Of a stretch of DNA of 64,000 bases, positions 44,566 to 55,678 are shown one piece after another; within the stretch, counting starts at the first letter, position 1; each line of letters opens with the position of its first letter. The notes under the pieces are model-generated. The model did no database searches, was not told the DNA's origin, and worked only from the letters and a program-made list of their open reading frames with translations. Source of the DNA: Conexibacter sp. CPCC 206217 (GTDB lineage: Bacteria; Actinomycetota; Thermoleophilia; Solirubrobacterales; Solirubrobacteraceae); the NCBI RefSeq assembly GCF_030646165.1, contig NZ_JAUTDO010000005.1, forward strand, positions 248,001 to 312,000, given 5' to 3'. Position numbers and translations under genes: made by a program.

Positions 44566-45540
44566 ATGGGGCTGTTCCGCAAGAAGGACGGCGGCGGCGG
44601 AGCCGCCACGCGCCTCTACTACGCCTCCGACATCCACGGCTCGGGCGTCCTCTGGCGCAAGTTCCTCAACGCCGGCAAGGCCTATGACGCCGACGTGCTC
44701 GTGATGGGCGGCGACGTGACCGGCAAGGTCGTCGTCCCGCTCGTCGAGCAGGCCGACGGCTTCCACGTCGACCTGTTCGGCCAGAGATCGGTGATCAGCG
44801 GCGAGGCGCTGGAGGAGATGGAGAACAAGATCCGCAACAACGGCATGTACCCGCACCGGATGAGCGGTGCGGACGTGCAGCGGGTCGCGGCGCTGAGCGA
44901 GGAGGAGCGCGAGGCGTGGTTCGCCGACGTGATGCGCCAGACCTTCGACGGCTGGCTCGCGCTCGCCGACGAGCGGCTCGACGCCTCCAAGCGCTGCTTC
45001 GTGATGCCGGGCAACGACGACCCGGCCGGCGTCGACGTCTCGATCGAGCAGGCGGCGAAGGTGGAGGCGTGCGACGGGCGTGTCGTCGCCTTCGGCGACC
45101 ACACGATGATCTCGCTCGGCTACGCGAACACGACCCCGTTCGACTCGCCGCGCGAGCTGACCGAGGAGGAGCTGTACGCGCGCGTCTGCGCGATGGCCGA
45201 CGAGGCCGGCGACATGACGCGCTGCATCTTCAACCTGCACGTGCCGCCGTACGACTCGACGCTGGACACCGCGCCGGCGCTGGACGAGACGCTCGCGGTC
45301 GTGATGTCGGGCTCGGCGCCGAAGATGATCGGCGTCGGCTCGACGGCGGTCAGAGAGGCGATCGAGAGATACCAGCCGCTGCTGTCGCTGCACGGGCACG
45401 TGCACGAGTCGCCCGGGGCGGTCAGAATCGGGCGGACGCTTGCGATCAACCCCGGCAGCGACTACCACACGGGTCGCATCAACGGGTGCCTGATCACGCT
45501 GAAGGGCGACGGCGTCCGCCACCAGTTCGTCACCGGATGA
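44566..45540 (+). CDS. Calcineurin-like metallophosphoesterase
   Basis: The 324-residue product has the metal-binding series of the family: YYASDIHGSGVLW, VLVMGGDVTGK, VMPGNDDPAGV, FNLHVPPYDS and LSLHGHVHESPG. It should be a soluble cytoplasmic phosphoesterase with two metal ions; the substrate is unknown. It follows the permease by 3 bases and so is likely co-transcribed with the ureohydrolase operon, although a link to guanidino catabolism is not obvious. The insert of about 90 residues between the GGD and GND motifs is larger than in simple nucleases of this fold. Confidence 0.88.
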   Translation: MGLFRKKDGGGGAATRLYYASDIHGSGVLWRKFLNAGKAYDADVLVMGGDVTGKVVVPLVEQADGFHVDLFGQRSVISGEALEEMENKIRNNGMYPHRMSGADVQRVAALSEEEREAWFADVMRQTFDGWLALADERLDASKRCFVMPGNDDPAGVDVSIEQAAKVEACDGRVVAFGDHTMISLGYANTTPFDSPRELTEEELYARVCAMADEAGDMTRCIFNLHVPPYDSTLDTAPALDETLAVVMSGSAPKMIGVGSTAVREAIERYQPLLSLHGHVHESPGAVRIGRTLAINPGSDYHTGRINGCLITLKGDGVRHQFVTG

Positions 45541-45553
45541 CGGGAACCGAGAG

Positions 45554-46312
45554 ATGACCGACGACGCGCGCCCGTTCAGCGATCGCCTGCCGCAGGAGGG
45601 CCGCGAGCTGGTCGCCGCGGCGCAGGCGCAGGGACTGCAGGTGCGCCTGCTCGGCGGGATCGCGATCCTGCTGCTGCTGGGCGACCGCTTCGACCCCGCC
45701 TTCGCGCGCCCCTACCGCGACGTCGACATCTTCTGCGGCCGCAAGGACGGGCGCGGGGTCGAGCAGTTGCTGTCGGGGCGGGGGTGGGCGCCCGCGGTCG
45801 AGTTCAACACGCTCGGCGGCGGCCGCCGGCTGCTGTTCCACGATCCGCTCAGCGAGGCGCAGGTCGACGTCTTCGTCGGCGAGTTCTCGATGTGCCACGA
45901 GCTGCCGCTCGCCGACAGCCTCGGTCGGCCGGGTCCGTCGCTGCCCGCGACCGACCTCGTGATGACGAAGCTGCAGATCGTCGAGCTGAACGCGAAGGAC
46001 CGCAGCGACCTCTACGCGCTGTTGTCCGGCTGCGACGTCGGCGACGGCGACGAGCGCGCGATCGAGCCGGCGCGGCTGGCGTCGCTGACCGGCCGCGACT
46101 GGGGTCTGCACCACACGTTCGAGCTGAACCTTGCGCGTCTGCGCGCCGGGGTCGACTCCGGCGAGGGACCGGCGAGCGCGGGCGCCGCGATCGACGCGCT
46201 GGCGACGGCGATGGAGACCGAGCCGAAGTCACGCGGCTGGAAGATGCGCGCGAAGATCGGCGAGCGCAAGCGCTGGTACGAGCTGCCGGAGGAAGTCGAG
46301 CGGGAGGGGTGA
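45554..46312 (+). CDS. Nucleotidyltransferase-fold protein, unknown function
   Basis: The 252-residue product has a nucleotidyltransferase-like core: VRLLGGIAILLLLGDRFDPA followed by YRDVDIFCGRKDGR, with the RDVD acidic pair, and a later strand SEAQVDVFVGEFSMCH carrying a further acidic residue. TDLVMTKLQIVELNAKDRSD matches the helix of AbiEii-like or other minimal nucleotidyltransferases. It is 13 bases downstream of the phosphoesterase and the last gene of the run. Whether it is an enzyme or a toxin-like protein cannot be told; no antitoxin-like partner is adjacent. Confidence 0.7.
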   Translation: MTDDARPFSDRLPQEGRELVAAAQAQGLQVRLLGGIAILLLLGDRFDPAFARPYRDVDIFCGRKDGRGVEQLLSGRGWAPAVEFNTLGGGRRLLFHDPLSEAQVDVFVGEFSMCHELPLADSLGRPGPSLPATDLVMTKLQIVELNAKDRSDLYALLSGCDVGDGDERAIEPARLASLTGRDWGLHHTFELNLARLRAGVDSGEGPASAGAAIDALATAMETEPKSRGWKMRAKIGERKRWYELPEEVEREG

Positions 46313-46357
46313 GCGGGAAGACGCACACGCGCCGCGCCGCGTCGTTAAGCTCGTTTC

Positions 46358-46786
46358 ATGAACCGCTTCGTCGCGATGATCGTCATCGTCGCGGCGCTCG
46401 CCGCCTTGCCCGCGGCGGCGCTCGCGCAAGACAACCCCTTCCTGCCGCCCGATCAACAGCAGCAGGCGCCTTCGCTGCAGCCGTCGACGCCGCCGCCGCC
46501 CGCGCCGGTCGAGGACCGCGACGACGGCGACGGGCTCAGCCCCGGCGTCGGGATAGCGATCGGCGTGATCGTGCTCGGGCTGATAGGCGGCATCTGGTTC
46601 TTCATCGCGCGTGACGCGCGCGAGGCCGCGCCGGACCGCAGACGCGTGCACACCGCGCGCACCGAGCCCGACGCGGCGGAGCGCGCGACGCCCGGCTCGC
46701 GCGGCCGCCACCACACGCGCGCGACGACCAGAAGGAAGCCGAGCAAGCAGGAGCAGAAGCGCCGCAAGCGCGGTCGCGCGCGCTGA
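46358..46786 (+). CDS. Small membrane protein with basic cytoplasmic tail
   Basis: The 142-residue protein has a signal peptide (1-23, ending ALAQD), a Pro/Gln-rich extracytoplasmic stretch (QDNPFLPPDQQQQAPS), one membrane helix (about 64-86, GIAIGVIVLGLIGGIWFFIA) and a strongly basic C-terminus (QEQKRRKRGRAR). No family is recognised. TAAGCT at 46346-46351, 6 bases before the ATG, indicates a leaderless transcript. Confidence 0.7.
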   Translation: MNRFVAMIVIVAALAALPAAALAQDNPFLPPDQQQQAPSLQPSTPPPPAPVEDRDDGDGLSPGVGIAIGVIVLGLIGGIWFFIARDAREAAPDRRRVHTARTEPDAAERATPGSRGRHHTRATTRRKPSKQEQKRRKRGRAR

Positions 46787-46876
46787 CGTCCAGCGCGCCG
46801 TCAGCAGCGGCGCGCGCATGACAGACTCTCTTGTGCTTTCCATGACTAAGACGCTTTTTTGACACAGGAGAAACCC

Positions 46877-49720
<2,844 letters not shown>

Positions 49721-49725
49721 CCGCG

Positions 49726-49757
49726 CGGGGCTCGCGCGGCAGGTCGCGCGAGCCCCG
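49726..49757 (+). terminator. Terminator after acnA
   Basis: CGGGGCTCGCGCG (49726-49738) pairs with CGCGCGAGCCCCG (49745-49757), a perfect 13-bp stem with a 6-base loop, 5 bases past the acnA stop. Confidence 0.75.
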
Positions 49758-49823
49758 ATCCCGCTGGCGCGTTAACACGCGCGTAGCGCACGGTGCCGCG
49801 TGACCAGTCAAGATCGCTCCTGC

Positions 49824-51890
49824 ATGGATGCGAAGAGATGGCCACGCGGCCTCGCCGCTCTGGCGGCGGCCGTGGCGCTCGCGGTCCTCTGCACATTCGC
49901 CGCCGGCGCGAGCGCGGCGAAGCTCGACCTGCAGCGCTGCTCCAGAGCGAAGCACGACCCGACCCGCTGCGGGCGGCTGTCGGTCCCGCTGGACCGCAGC
50001 GGCGGCGTGCGCGGGCGCGTCAGCCTCAAGGTGCGCGTGCTGCCGTCGCGCACGCGCAGAGCGAACGGGACGATCTTCGCGCTCGCCGGCGGCCCCGGCC
50101 AGGCGGCCGCGCCGCTGATCATGCCGATCGCGCAGATGCTCGGCCCGGTGCTGAAGACGCGGCGGCTCGTCGCGTTCGACCAGCGCGGCACCGGCGGCTC
50201 CGGCCGGCTCAGCTGCCCCGGGCTGGCGCGGACCGTCACCGACGCGGCGGTCGAGCGCGCCGTCGCCGGCTGCGCGAAGCGGCTCGGCGAGCGCCGCATC
50301 GCCTACACGAGCGCGGCGTCCGTCGAAGACATCGAGGCCGTGCGGGCCGCGCTCGGGATCGACACAATCGTCATCTACGGCGTCTCCTACGGCACGAAGG
50401 TCGCGCTCGACTACGCGGCTCGCCATCCGCAGCACGTCAGCCGACTGGTGCTCGACTCACTGCTGCTGCCGAGCGGCTCCGACCCCTTCATGCGCACGAC
50501 GATCGCCTCGATCCCGCGCGTCCTGAAGCAGCTCTGCGCCGACCGCGGCTGCCGCTTCACGCGCGACCCGACGGCCGACCTGCAGCGGCTCGTCGCCCGC
50601 ATCGCCCGCAACGGACCGCTGCACGGGATCCGCTACGACGGCCGCGGCGTCGGGCGGCGGATCGCGATCAGGCGCGAGGACCTGCTGTCGCTGCTGATGG
50701 CGGGCGACTTCGACCCGCTCTCGCGCGCGCTCTTCCCGGGCGCCGTGCGCGCCGCGCTGGACGGCGACACGGCGCTGCTGGCGCGCCTGCTCGGCGCCGA
50801 CGGCGGCGCAGACCTCGATCCCGTCAGCGACTCGCAGGCGCTCTTCGTCGCGACCTCGTGCGAGGACGGCGGCGTGCCGTGGCCGGCCGGAACGCCGCGC
50901 GACGAGCGCGCCGCGGCGACGCGCGCGGCGCTGCTGACGATCCCGCAGCGCGACCTCGCGCCGTTTGACCGCGCGACGCTGGCGCGCAGCCAGATCGGCT
51001 ACTGCGCCGGCTGGCCGGAGTCGCCGATCGCGCAGCCGACGGCGCCGTTGCCGGACCTGCCGACGCTGATCCTGTCCGGCGACGACGACCTCCGCACGCC
51101 GCGCAGCGACGCGCTGACGCTGGTCGCGCAGATGCCCTCGGCACAGCTCGTGACGGTCCCCGAGGCCGGCCATTCGGTGCTGGGCGCCGACGTCTCCGGC
51201 TGCGCCGCGAAGGCGCTGCGCCGCTTCTTCCAGGGCAGACGCCCGCGTGACTGCACGTACAGGCCGCCGCGGCTGCTGGAGGCGGCGGCCCCGCCGCCGA
51301 CGCGGCTGTCGGCGCTGCCGCGCTTCCGCGGCCTGCCGCTGCGGGCCGGCCGCACGCTGACCGCGGTCAACCTGACCTTCGGGCAGCTCGCGTCCGACCT
51401 GCTGTTCGGGATCTTCCAGACCGCCCTCGGCGAGGACCCGGGCAGAGCGTTCGCGATCGCCTTCGGCGGCCTGCGCGGCGGCCACGTGCGCTTCACCAAG
51501 CGCGCGCTGACGATCGCGGGCTACAGCTACATCCCCGGCGTGACGCTGAACGCGCGCGTCGCGGTCGACGACGACCCGGACGCGCCGCTGGTGATGCGGA
51601 TCGGCGGCGCCGCGGCGGCGCACGGGACGCTGCGCTTCACGCAGACGCGGATCACCGGCACGCTCGGCGGCCACCGCATCTCGGTGCGGGTCAGCGACGG
51701 CGGCTCCGGTGAGCCGCGCGCCGAAGCGGGTTCGTCCGCGGCCGCCGACCCCCGCGTCGCCGCCGCCGCGCTGCGCTCGCCGGTCTCCCGCGCGACCCTG
51801 CGCGAGGCGCTCGCCCGCGCCCGTCGGCTTGCCGGCTCGCCGCTCGGGGAGCTGCCGCTGCCGGTCGTGCCGCCGGGGGCGTTGAGATGA
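49824..51890 (+). CDS. Secreted alpha/beta hydrolase (S33/TAP-like) with extra C-terminal domain
   Basis: The 688-residue product has a signal peptide (about 1-32, ending GASAA), then an alpha/beta hydrolase: oxyanion region FALAGGPGQAA, FDQRGTGGSG, nucleophile elbow YGVSYGTKVALDYAA (Ser188), the TAP-like lid, and the acid and His in LILSGDDDLRTPRSDA and VPEAGHSVLG. This is the SlpD/tripeptidyl-aminopeptidase group, which cleaves peptides or esters outside the cell. After about residue 490 comes an additional domain of some 190 residues (FRGLPLRAGRTLTAVNLTF; HGTLRFTQTRITGTLGGHRI) not found in standard members. An in-frame GTG at 49800 is an alternative start. It overlaps its paralogue downstream by 4 bases. 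Confidence 0.88.
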   Translation: MDAKRWPRGLAALAAAVALAVLCTFAAGASAAKLDLQRCSRAKHDPTRCGRLSVPLDRSGGVRGRVSLKVRVLPSRTRRANGTIFALAGGPGQAAAPLIMPIAQMLGPVLKTRRLVAFDQRGTGGSGRLSCPGLARTVTDAAVERAVAGCAKRLGERRIAYTSAASVEDIEAVRAALGIDTIVIYGVSYGTKVALDYAARHPQHVSRLVLDSLLLPSGSDPFMRTTIASIPRVLKQLCADRGCRFTRDPTADLQRLVARIARNGPLHGIRYDGRGVGRRIAIRREDLLSLLMAGDFDPLSRALFPGAVRAALDGDTALLARLLGADGGADLDPVSDSQALFVATSCEDGGVPWPAGTPRDERAAATRAALLTIPQRDLAPFDRATLARSQIGYCAGWPESPIAQPTAPLPDLPTLILSGDDDLRTPRSDALTLVAQMPSAQLVTVPEAGHSVLGADVSGCAAKALRRFFQGRRPRDCTYRPPRLLEAAAPPPTRLSALPRFRGLPLRAGRTLTAVNLTFGQLASDLLFGIFQTALGEDPGRAFAIAFGGLRGGHVRFTKRALTIAGYSYIPGVTLNARVAVDDDPDAPLVMRIGGAAAAHGTLRFTQTRITGTLGGHRISVRVSDGGSGEPRAEAGSSAAADPRVAAAALRSPVSRATLREALARARRLAGSPLGELPLPVVPPGALR

Positions 51891-53818
51891 GCCGTTCACT
51901 TGCCGTCTTGATCGTCATGCTGGGACTCGCGCTCGGCGTCGCAGCCGCTCCTGCCAGCGCGGATCTTGCGTTGGCTCCCTGCGGTCGCGGCGACGCCGGC
52001 CAGTGCGGGAAGCTGCGCGTGCCGCTGGACCGCAGCGGCAGGGTGCCGGGCACGCTCGACCTGCGCGTGCGCGTGCTGCCGTCGCGCAGCGCGATGCCGG
52101 TGGCGACCGTCTTCGGGCTGGCGGGCGGGCCGGGGCAGGCAGCCTCGCCGCTGGTCGAGCAGTTCGCCGACAGCTTCGGCGCGGCCGGGCGCACGCGCCG
52201 CTTCGTCGCGTTCGACCAGCGCGGCACCGGCGGCTCCGGGCAGCTGAGGTGCAGAGCGCTCGCGCGCTCCTCGGGCAGCTTGTCGGCCGTCGTGGGCGCT
52301 TGCGCGCGCGAGCTCGGCCCGGCCCGCGCGCAGTACACGACGGCGGCGTCCGTGGCCGACATGGAGGCGGTCCGCGCCGCGCTCGGGGTCGACAGAATCG
52401 TCCTCTACGCGACCTCCTACGGGACCAAGGTCGCGCTCGACTACGCGGCCGCGTACCCGCGGCACGTCGAGGCGCTGGTGCTCGACTCGGTCGTGCCGGC
52501 CGGCGGCGTCGACCCGTTCCAGCGCACGACGCTGGCGTCGATCGGCCGGGTGCTGGGCAACGTCTGCTCCGACGACGGCTGCCGCTTCACGCGCAACCCG
52601 CTCGCCGATCTGGCCACGCTCGTGCGGCGGATGGCGCGCGGGCCGTTCAACGCCCCCTACGTGACCGCGGAGGGCAGGCGCCGCACCGTCCAGCTCGGGC
52701 GTGCGCAGCTGTTCAGCCTGCTGCTCGCCGGCGACTTCTCGCCGTTCCTGCGCGCCGCGATCCCGGGCGCGGTCGCGTCCGCGCTGCGCGGCGACGGCGC
52801 CGCGCTGGTGCGGCTGGTGGGCGCGAGCCAGGGCGGGTCCGACGGCGGCTCCAGCGACGCGCTCTACCTTGCGACGACGTGCGAGGACGGCGGCGTCCCG
52901 TGGCCGCTCGGCACGCCGCTCGACGAGCGTCGCGCGGCCGTCGACGCCGCCGCGGGGGCGCTGCCGCAGCGCGCCTTCGCGCCATTCGACCGCGCGACCG
53001 TGCGCGAGCTCGGCCTCGCAGACATCTGCAGCGCGTGGCCGGAGTCGCCGGTCGCGCAGCCGACGGCGCCGCTGCCGGACGTGCCGACGCTGATCCTGTC
53101 CGGTGACGACGACCTCCGCACGCCGCGCGCCGACGCGCTCGCGCTCGGGGCGCTGCTGCCGCGCGCGACGGTCGTCGAGGTGCCGAACTCGGGCCACTCC
53201 GTGCTCGGCTCGGACCCGACCGACTGCGCCGAGCGGGCAGTCAACACGTTCCTGGCGGGCGGCACGCCGCGCAACTGCCGCCCCGCGCGCCGCGTCGTGG
53301 CGCCGGCGAGCCCGGCGCCGCGCAGCCTCGCCGCGCTGCCGGCGCCGCGCACGATCGCCGGCCGCCGCGGCCGGACGCTCACCGCCGCGCTGCTGACGTT
53401 CAGCGACGCGGGCGACCAGGTCAACGTGCAGCTGGCGGGCAACGGCCGCTCGAGCGGCGCCTTCGGCGGCCTGCGCGGCGGCAGCGCCGCGCTCGATCCC
53501 AGACGCGGGCTGCTGCTGCGCGACTACGCGTTCGTGCCCGGCGTGACGCTCAGCGGCTGGATCGACCCACGCGCCAGATCGTTCACGTTCGACATCGGCG
53601 GCCCGGCGGCAGCCCACGGCCGTCTGACGTTCTCCCGCCGCGGCGTCACCGGCAGGCTCGACGGGCGTCGGGTGCAGCTCGTGGCGGCGGCGTCAGCGTC
53701 GTCCGCAGCCGATGCCCCTGCCATCGTCCTTCGCTCTGCCAGAGCCGGCGCCGCCGGCCTGCGTCAGCGCGGCCCGCTCGCCCCCGCGCCGCTTTCGGGG
53801 CCGGCGGCGGGCCGCTAG
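51887..53818 (+). CDS. Secreted alpha/beta hydrolase, tandem paralogue
   Basis: The 643-residue product is a clear duplicate of the preceding gene: same signal peptide plan (1-25), FGLAGGPGQAA, FDQRGTGGSG, a shared CRFTRNPLADL segment, LILSGDDDLRTPRADA and VPNSGHSVLG, and the same C-terminal domain (FGGLRGGSAAL; HGRLTFSRRGVTGRLDGRRV). The nucleophile elbow reads YATSYGTKVALDYAA, so the first Gly of GxSxG is Ala before Ser177, while the gene upstream keeps Gly. Activity is probably retained but substrate preference may differ. ATGA overlap with the upstream gene implies coupled translation. Confidence 0.88.
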   Translation: MSRSLAVLIVMLGLALGVAAAPASADLALAPCGRGDAGQCGKLRVPLDRSGRVPGTLDLRVRVLPSRSAMPVATVFGLAGGPGQAASPLVEQFADSFGAAGRTRRFVAFDQRGTGGSGQLRCRALARSSGSLSAVVGACARELGPARAQYTTAASVADMEAVRAALGVDRIVLYATSYGTKVALDYAAAYPRHVEALVLDSVVPAGGVDPFQRTTLASIGRVLGNVCSDDGCRFTRNPLADLATLVRRMARGPFNAPYVTAEGRRRTVQLGRAQLFSLLLAGDFSPFLRAAIPGAVASALRGDGAALVRLVGASQGGSDGGSSDALYLATTCEDGGVPWPLGTPLDERRAAVDAAAGALPQRAFAPFDRATVRELGLADICSAWPESPVAQPTAPLPDVPTLILSGDDDLRTPRADALALGALLPRATVVEVPNSGHSVLGSDPTDCAERAVNTFLAGGTPRNCRPARRVVAPASPAPRSLAALPAPRTIAGRRGRTLTAALLTFSDAGDQVNVQLAGNGRSSGAFGGLRGGSAALDPRRGLLLRDYAFVPGVTLSGWIDPRARSFTFDIGGPAAAHGRLTFSRRGVTGRLDGRRVQLVAAASASSAADAPAIVLRSARAGAAGLRQRGPLAPAPLSGPAAGR

Positions 53819-53828
53819 TCTGAGCGCC

Positions 53829-54884
53829 ATGCCGACGCCCGACTTCCTCCGCACGCTGCTGACTACGCCCGGTCCGTCCGGGTACGAGACCCCCGTCGCG
53901 AAGGTCTGGCGCGAGGCCGCCGGCGCCTTCGCCGAGGTCACGCACGACACGGTCGGCTCCTCGGTCGCGCGCGTGAAGGGGACCGCCGGCGGCCCGCTGA
54001 CCGCGATCATCGGCCACATCGACGAGATCGGCGTGATCGTCACGCACATCGACGACGACGGCTTCCTGCGCTTCGAGGGCGTCGGCGGCTGGGATCCGAT
54101 CATCCTCGTCGGCCAGCGCATCAAGCTGACGACGAAGGACGGCGAGCTCGACGGCGTGATCGGCAAGAAGCCGATCCATCTGATGAAGGCCGACGACCGC
54201 AAGAGCGTGCCGGAGCTGAAGGACCTGCACATCGACATCGGCGCCAAGGACGGCGACGACGCCCGCGCGCGCCTGCGGATCGGCGACGTCGCCGTGATCG
54301 CCGCGGAGCCGGTCGAGCTGCCCAACGACCGCCTCGTCTCGCGCTCGATGGACAACCGCCTCGGCGCCTTCGTCGCGTTCGAGGTCGCGCGCCTGGTCGC
54401 CGAGGCCGGCGGCGCGCCCGGCGACGTCGCGGCCGTCGCCGCGGTCCAGGAGGAGACGAACCTGGTCGGCTCGCGCACGAGCGTCTTCTCGCTCAGACCC
54501 GACGTCGCGATCGTCGTCGACGTCACCTTTGCGACCGACCAGCCGGGGATCTCGCTCGGGGAGCTGTCGAGACAGCCGTTCGGCTCCGGCCCGTCGATCA
54601 CGCGCGGCTCGATGGTCCACCCGCTCGTCACCGAGCTGCTGATCGAGACGGCCGAGGCGAACAGAATCCCGTACACGCTGTCGGCCGCCGGCCGCGCGAC
54701 CGGCACCGACGCCGATGTCGTCCACCTGACGCGCGGCGGCATCCCGACCGCCGTCGTCTCGATCCCGCTGCGCTACATGCACTCGCCGGTCGAGATGGTC
54801 CAGCTCGGCGACGTGCACGACACGGCGAAGCTGATCGCCGAGTTCACGCAGAAGCTGACGGCCGAGACGTCGTTCCTGCGCTAG
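53829..54884 (+). CDS. M42-family metalloaminopeptidase
   Basis: The 351-residue product has the M42 metal ligands and base: IIGHIDEIGVIV (His63), DNRLGAFVAFEVARL, AVQEETNLVGSRTS (Glu-Glu), VVDVTFATDQPG and SIPLRYMHSPVEMV. These dinuclear enzymes form tetrahedral dodecamers that trim peptides in the cytoplasm. An N-terminal TPGPSGYETPVAKVWRE motif is typical. TAGTCT at 53816-53821, 7 bases before ATG 53829, marks a leaderless start that also overlaps the stop of the preceding hydrolase gene. A functional link to the secreted peptidase-like pair upstream, processing imported peptides, is plausible. Confidence 0.93.
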   Translation: MPTPDFLRTLLTTPGPSGYETPVAKVWREAAGAFAEVTHDTVGSSVARVKGTAGGPLTAIIGHIDEIGVIVTHIDDDGFLRFEGVGGWDPIILVGQRIKLTTKDGELDGVIGKKPIHLMKADDRKSVPELKDLHIDIGAKDGDDARARLRIGDVAVIAAEPVELPNDRLVSRSMDNRLGAFVAFEVARLVAEAGGAPGDVAAVAAVQEETNLVGSRTSVFSLRPDVAIVVDVTFATDQPGISLGELSRQPFGSGPSITRGSMVHPLVTELLIETAEANRIPYTLSAAGRATGTDADVVHLTRGGIPTAVVSIPLRYMHSPVEMVQLGDVHDTAKLIAEFTQKLTAETSFLR

Positions 54885-55675
54885 TGATCCCGCTCCTGCT
54901 GCTGTTCGACATCGACGGCACGCTGCTCGCCGGCGCGACCGAGGCGCATGCGGCGGCGCTGCACACCGCCCTGCGCGAGGTCCACGGCCTGCACGAGGTC
55001 GAGCGCGAGCGCACGCGCGGGATCGACCCCGCGGGGCGGACCGATCCGGAGATCGCGCGCGCGATCCTGCTGGCGCACGACGTCTCCGCCGAGCGGATCG
55101 ACGCGCGCGCCGACGACGTGCGGATCGCGGCGAGCGAGGTCTACGCGCAGACCTGCCCGGCGGATCTCAGCGACAAGGTGCTGCCGGGCGTGCCGGAGCT
55201 GCTGGCGCAGCTGGCCGCCCGCGACGACGTGCGGCTGGCGCTCGTGACCGGCAACTACGAGACGATCGCGCGCGTGAAGCTGCGCGCCGCCGGCATCGGC
55301 CACTGGTTCGACGGCGGCCCCGGCGGCTTCGGCTCCGACAGCGAGGACCGCACCGACCTGCCCGGCATCGCGCGCATGCGGGCCGCCGAGCCGAGCCCTC
55401 GCGGCGTTGCGGCGGCTGACCAGGGTGCCTGGGAGCTCCCCGCGACATCCCGCGGTGACGACCCGCCGTCGTGGAACTCCCAAAGCGCAGCACATCCGCG
55501 CGAGCGCGCCGTCGTGATCGGCGACACCCCGCGCGACGTCGCCTGCGCGCTGGCGGACGGCGTCCGCTGCATCGGCGTCGAGACCGGGCGCTTCAAGGCC
55601 GCGGACCTCCACGGCGCGACGTCCGTCGCCCCCGGCGCCCACGCTCTCGCCCCGCTGATCGACGCGCTCGTCTGA
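54884..55675 (+). CDS. HAD-family phosphatase with a 36-residue in-frame insert
   Basis: The 263-residue product has HAD motif I LLLFDIDGTLLAGA, motif II LALVTGNYETIARVKL, and motif IV AVVIGDTPRDVACAL; the usual helix before motif IV is interrupted. Residues about 169-204, EPSPRGVAAADQGAW through SAAH (55388-55495), look unlike any HAD sequence and sit between FGSDSEDRTDLPGIARMRAA and PRERAVVIGDTPRD, which are normally about ten residues apart. The inserted DNA folds into a three-way junction (see 55430-55482). GTG 54884 overlaps the stop of the M42 gene. Substrate unknown; phosphoglycolate-type phosphatases look most similar. Confidence 0.85.
   Translation: MIPLLLLFDIDGTLLAGATEAHAAALHTALREVHGLHEVERERTRGIDPAGRTDPEIARAILLAHDVSAERIDARADDVRIAASEVYAQTCPADLSDKVLPGVPELLAQLAARDDVRLALVTGNYETIARVKLRAAGIGHWFDGGPGGFGSDSEDRTDLPGIARMRAAEPSPRGVAAADQGAWELPATSRGDDPPSWNSQSAAHPRERAVVIGDTPRDVACALADGVRCIGVETGRFKAADLHGATSVAPGAHALAPLIDALV
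55430..55482 (+). repeat. Cloverleaf-like palindromic element inside the HAD gene
   Basis: TGGGAGCTCC (55430-55439) pairs with GGAACTCCCA (55473-55482), one mismatch. Inside are two hairpins, CCGCG/CGCGG (55440-55444 with 55451-55455) and ACGAC/GTCGT (55458-55462 with 55468-55472). The whole forms a three-way junction within the 108-base segment foreign to the HAD family. It may be a REP- or MITE-like element inserted in frame. Confidence 0.6.
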
Positions 55676-55678
55676 GCG

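Noticed and set aside
44566..46312. Phosphoesterase plus nucleotidyltransferase as a toxin-antitoxin or defence pair
   Set aside because: The order and spacing fit simple read-through from the permease operon; the phosphoesterase motifs are of a general type and no defence-type partner or mobile-element context is present.
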